Of a stretch of DNA of 54,790 nt, positions 53,349 through 54,790 are shown in pieces (the stretch's first letter is position 1; every line of letters starts with the position of its first letter). The translations under genes and the position numbers were made by a program. A model generated the notes under the pieces. The model searched no databases and was not told where the DNA came from. It was given only the letters and a program-made list of their open reading frames with translations. Source of the DNA: Pelagophyceae sp. CCMP2097 (lineage: Eukaryota > Sar > Pelagophyceae); the NCBI GenBank assembly GCA_026770575.1, contig MU657166.1, forward strand, positions 983,267-1,038,056, read 5' to 3'.

Positions 53349-54790
53349 TCAAAACCCCGGGGCCCGGCGGCACTTGTCCAGGGACTCTGCGATCTTCCGC
53401 GCAAAAATGTTCGGCACGAGGTCGAGGCTCGAGAGAGCTTCGTTCGTCAAGGGCGACGTCAACGCGCCTGTGACAAATGGCGGGGTGAAACATCGAGAGC
53501 ATTTTTGTCGATTCGCGCGCACGCACCCGTCTCGAACCACTGCTCGATGAAGACTCGTTCGTACGTGTTCCCATCGCGTAATATGACGGGGTCTTTCATC
53601 AACTCGAACGTGATCGGGCATTTAAGGTCTTCATCGACGTCACGCAGCGCGACCCTCAGGCGCGCCAGCTCGGCGCGGTGCTCGTGCAGCTCGGCCTCGA
53701 GGACGGCCTGGTGCTTCGCGGCGCCATCGAGCATGGCCTAGGGATGCCCTGAGTCCCTTTCAATCGACGGCCCTCCTCCCGACGTACCTGCGCCGAGAGC
53801 AGCTGCTGCGACTTGTGGCACGAGCGCGCGGCGGAGAGTATCTTCAACGCCGCCGACGCGAGGGGGATGTCCATGTCGCGCATGTCTCCCGTCTCAAGGT
53901 AAAGCAGCGCGCTGTCATCAATCTCATGCTTTCGGAAGACCGCCAGCAGCGACCCGAGGCCGAGTGACTCGAGCAGCGCGACGGTGTTCGCGTCGTTGAA
54001 GTCGTCCGGCGGCGGCGGCGCTTCGACAAGACAAGTATGCTTTTCGTCGCACGTCTCCGTCTTCACTTCCTCGACGCTGCGGCTCGCAGCGTCGCCTGCT
54101 TGCGAGGACTCGTCGACGTGCATCGCCGCTTCGTCGTTGTCGTCGGCGGCGGGAGGCTCGCTCGGGAGAGTGCGGCTCTGCGTCAAGGCTCCTCGCGGCT
54201 CGCCCGAGGTCGTCATTGTCGTCGTCGCGGCGTCGGCGTCCTCGTGCATCGTCCGACGCACCGTCCCCGGCTTGCTCTCCTCGCGCCGTCGCGTGGTCGT
54301 CGTCGAGCGCGGCTGCGACGGCACGCCGTTGCGTCTCACAGCTTGGTCCGAGCCAGCGTCCATCAGCAAGTCGAGGTACGCTCCGTCGGCCCTGGTCACC
54401 CTGGCCCCCGCGCCGCGCGGCCGGTAGAGCGCCCAAGATCCTAAAAACGCGACGACCAGCGAGAAGAGCGCGATGGGGCCCACCGTGGCGAGCAGTTCAA
54501 TTGCCGCCATGCAATTGGCTCGGAGCAACGAGGTGAGCACCGCCAAGTGCCCCCAAAAGGCCACCGCGCACGCATCGCAGCCCAACGCTTCCAGGAACAT
54601 GTCGAAGGCGTCTTGGCAAAACATGGCGGCGATTTTCAATGTAGACCCAAAGTTTGTCGCCTGGTCCACGGCGGCGCCGTTGTCGATGAGCAGGTCGACG
54701 ACGCCCGCGTGGCCCTCCTGCGCTGCGATGAGTAAGGGCGTCCACCCGTCGTCCATCGCCTGGTCCACGGCGGCGCCGTGGTCGAGGAGC
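53349..54790 (-). CDS. Ankyrin - transmembrane - SAM - coiled coil - U-box E3 ubiquitin ligase (5' partial)
   Basis: Exons: complement of 53349..53467, 53527..53737 and 53788..>54790; the 5' end lies beyond the window. Both introns (59 and 50 nt) join in phase. From the N-terminal side: the end of an ankyrin array (DDGWTPLLIAAQEGHAGVV), a helical Cys-containing segment and a strong membrane segment (VGPIALFSLVVAFLGSWAL). A long Thr/Ser/acidic linker follows, then a SAM-like domain (VALLESLGLGSLLAVFRKHE ... ILSA), a coiled coil (EAELHEHRAELARLRVAL) and a U-box (LKCPITFELMKDPVILRDG). The U-box is completed by the last exon (SPLTNEALSSLDLVPN). U-boxes recruit E2 enzymes, so this should be a membrane-bound ubiquitin ligase with ankyrin and SAM domains choosing partners. 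Confidence 0.85.

Noticed and set aside
1..54790. tRNA, rRNA, CRISPR arrays, riboswitches, prokaryotic operons and ribosome binding sites
   Set aside because: No cloverleaf with a TTCGA arm, no rRNA-like stretch and no spaced palindromic repeats were seen. Introns and gene content show a eukaryotic nuclear sequence, so bacterial signals do not apply.

Overview
This is a gene-dense, GC-rich stretch of nuclear DNA from a eukaryote, most likely a photosynthetic stramenopile (secondary-plastid alga) and plausibly a pelagophyte. Three things point there. Nearly every gene is cut by very short introns (about 42-180 nt, most 43-70 nt) whose exons join in phase. Housekeeping genes are eukaryotic in type (eRF1, cytosolic-type IleRS, THADA/Trm732). 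Several proteins begin with a signal peptide followed by an A-F-x-x-P-like motif, as in stramenopile plastid leaders. All three stop codons are used. The lineage is inferred; no marker gene fixes it. A run of exactly 500 Ns (24894-25393) is an assembly gap inside a WD40 gene.

Layout: 1-10.3 kb holds a TMEM16/anoctamin gene (+) followed by three poorly conserved minus-strand genes: a proline-repeat protein, a small membrane protein and a giant Ala-rich coiled-coil protein. 10.4-24.2 kb holds an anchored cyclophilin-like protein (+), an EF-hand NCKX-type cation exchanger (-), isoleucyl-tRNA synthetase (+), a sterol desaturase/fatty acid hydroxylase family enzyme (+), a Lon-N domain protein (-), a plastid-type BolA (-) and a sedolisin (S53) protease (+). 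24.5-30.1 kb holds the gapped WD40 gene and a 1262-residue EF-hand/leucine-rich-repeat protein (+). 30.1-34.8 kb holds a multi-exon membrane protein (-) and a plastid-type MATE transporter (+).

34.8-43.7 kb is mostly minus strand: MoaC with a long C-terminal extension, a seven-exon glucokinase with a predicted C-terminal membrane anchor, a thylakoid-lumen PsbQ-like protein, a MYND/RING-like/Sel1 protein, a small coiled-coil protein with a 10-nt first exon, and an enoyl-CoA delta-isomerase. A second WD40 copy on the plus strand, with frame disruptions, lies among them. 44.0-54.8 kb holds eRF1 (+), an RsuA-type pseudouridine synthase (-), the five-exon THADA/Trm732 gene (+), a short secretory-leader ORF (-) and a 5'-partial ankyrin-TM-SAM-U-box E3 ligase (-).

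I rebuilt exon structures by matching GT-AG sites to reading phase and family conservation. Where every join is given, the summed exons are a multiple of three with no internal stop. Where a join could not be resolved I say so. The genes do not form one pathway; this looks like an ordinary compact algal gene neighbourhood. I did not find a clearly new biological system. The most unusual items are the E3 ligase architecture, the tail-anchored glucokinase, the MoaC extension, the EF-hand loop in the NCKX exchanger and the paired WD40 loci.
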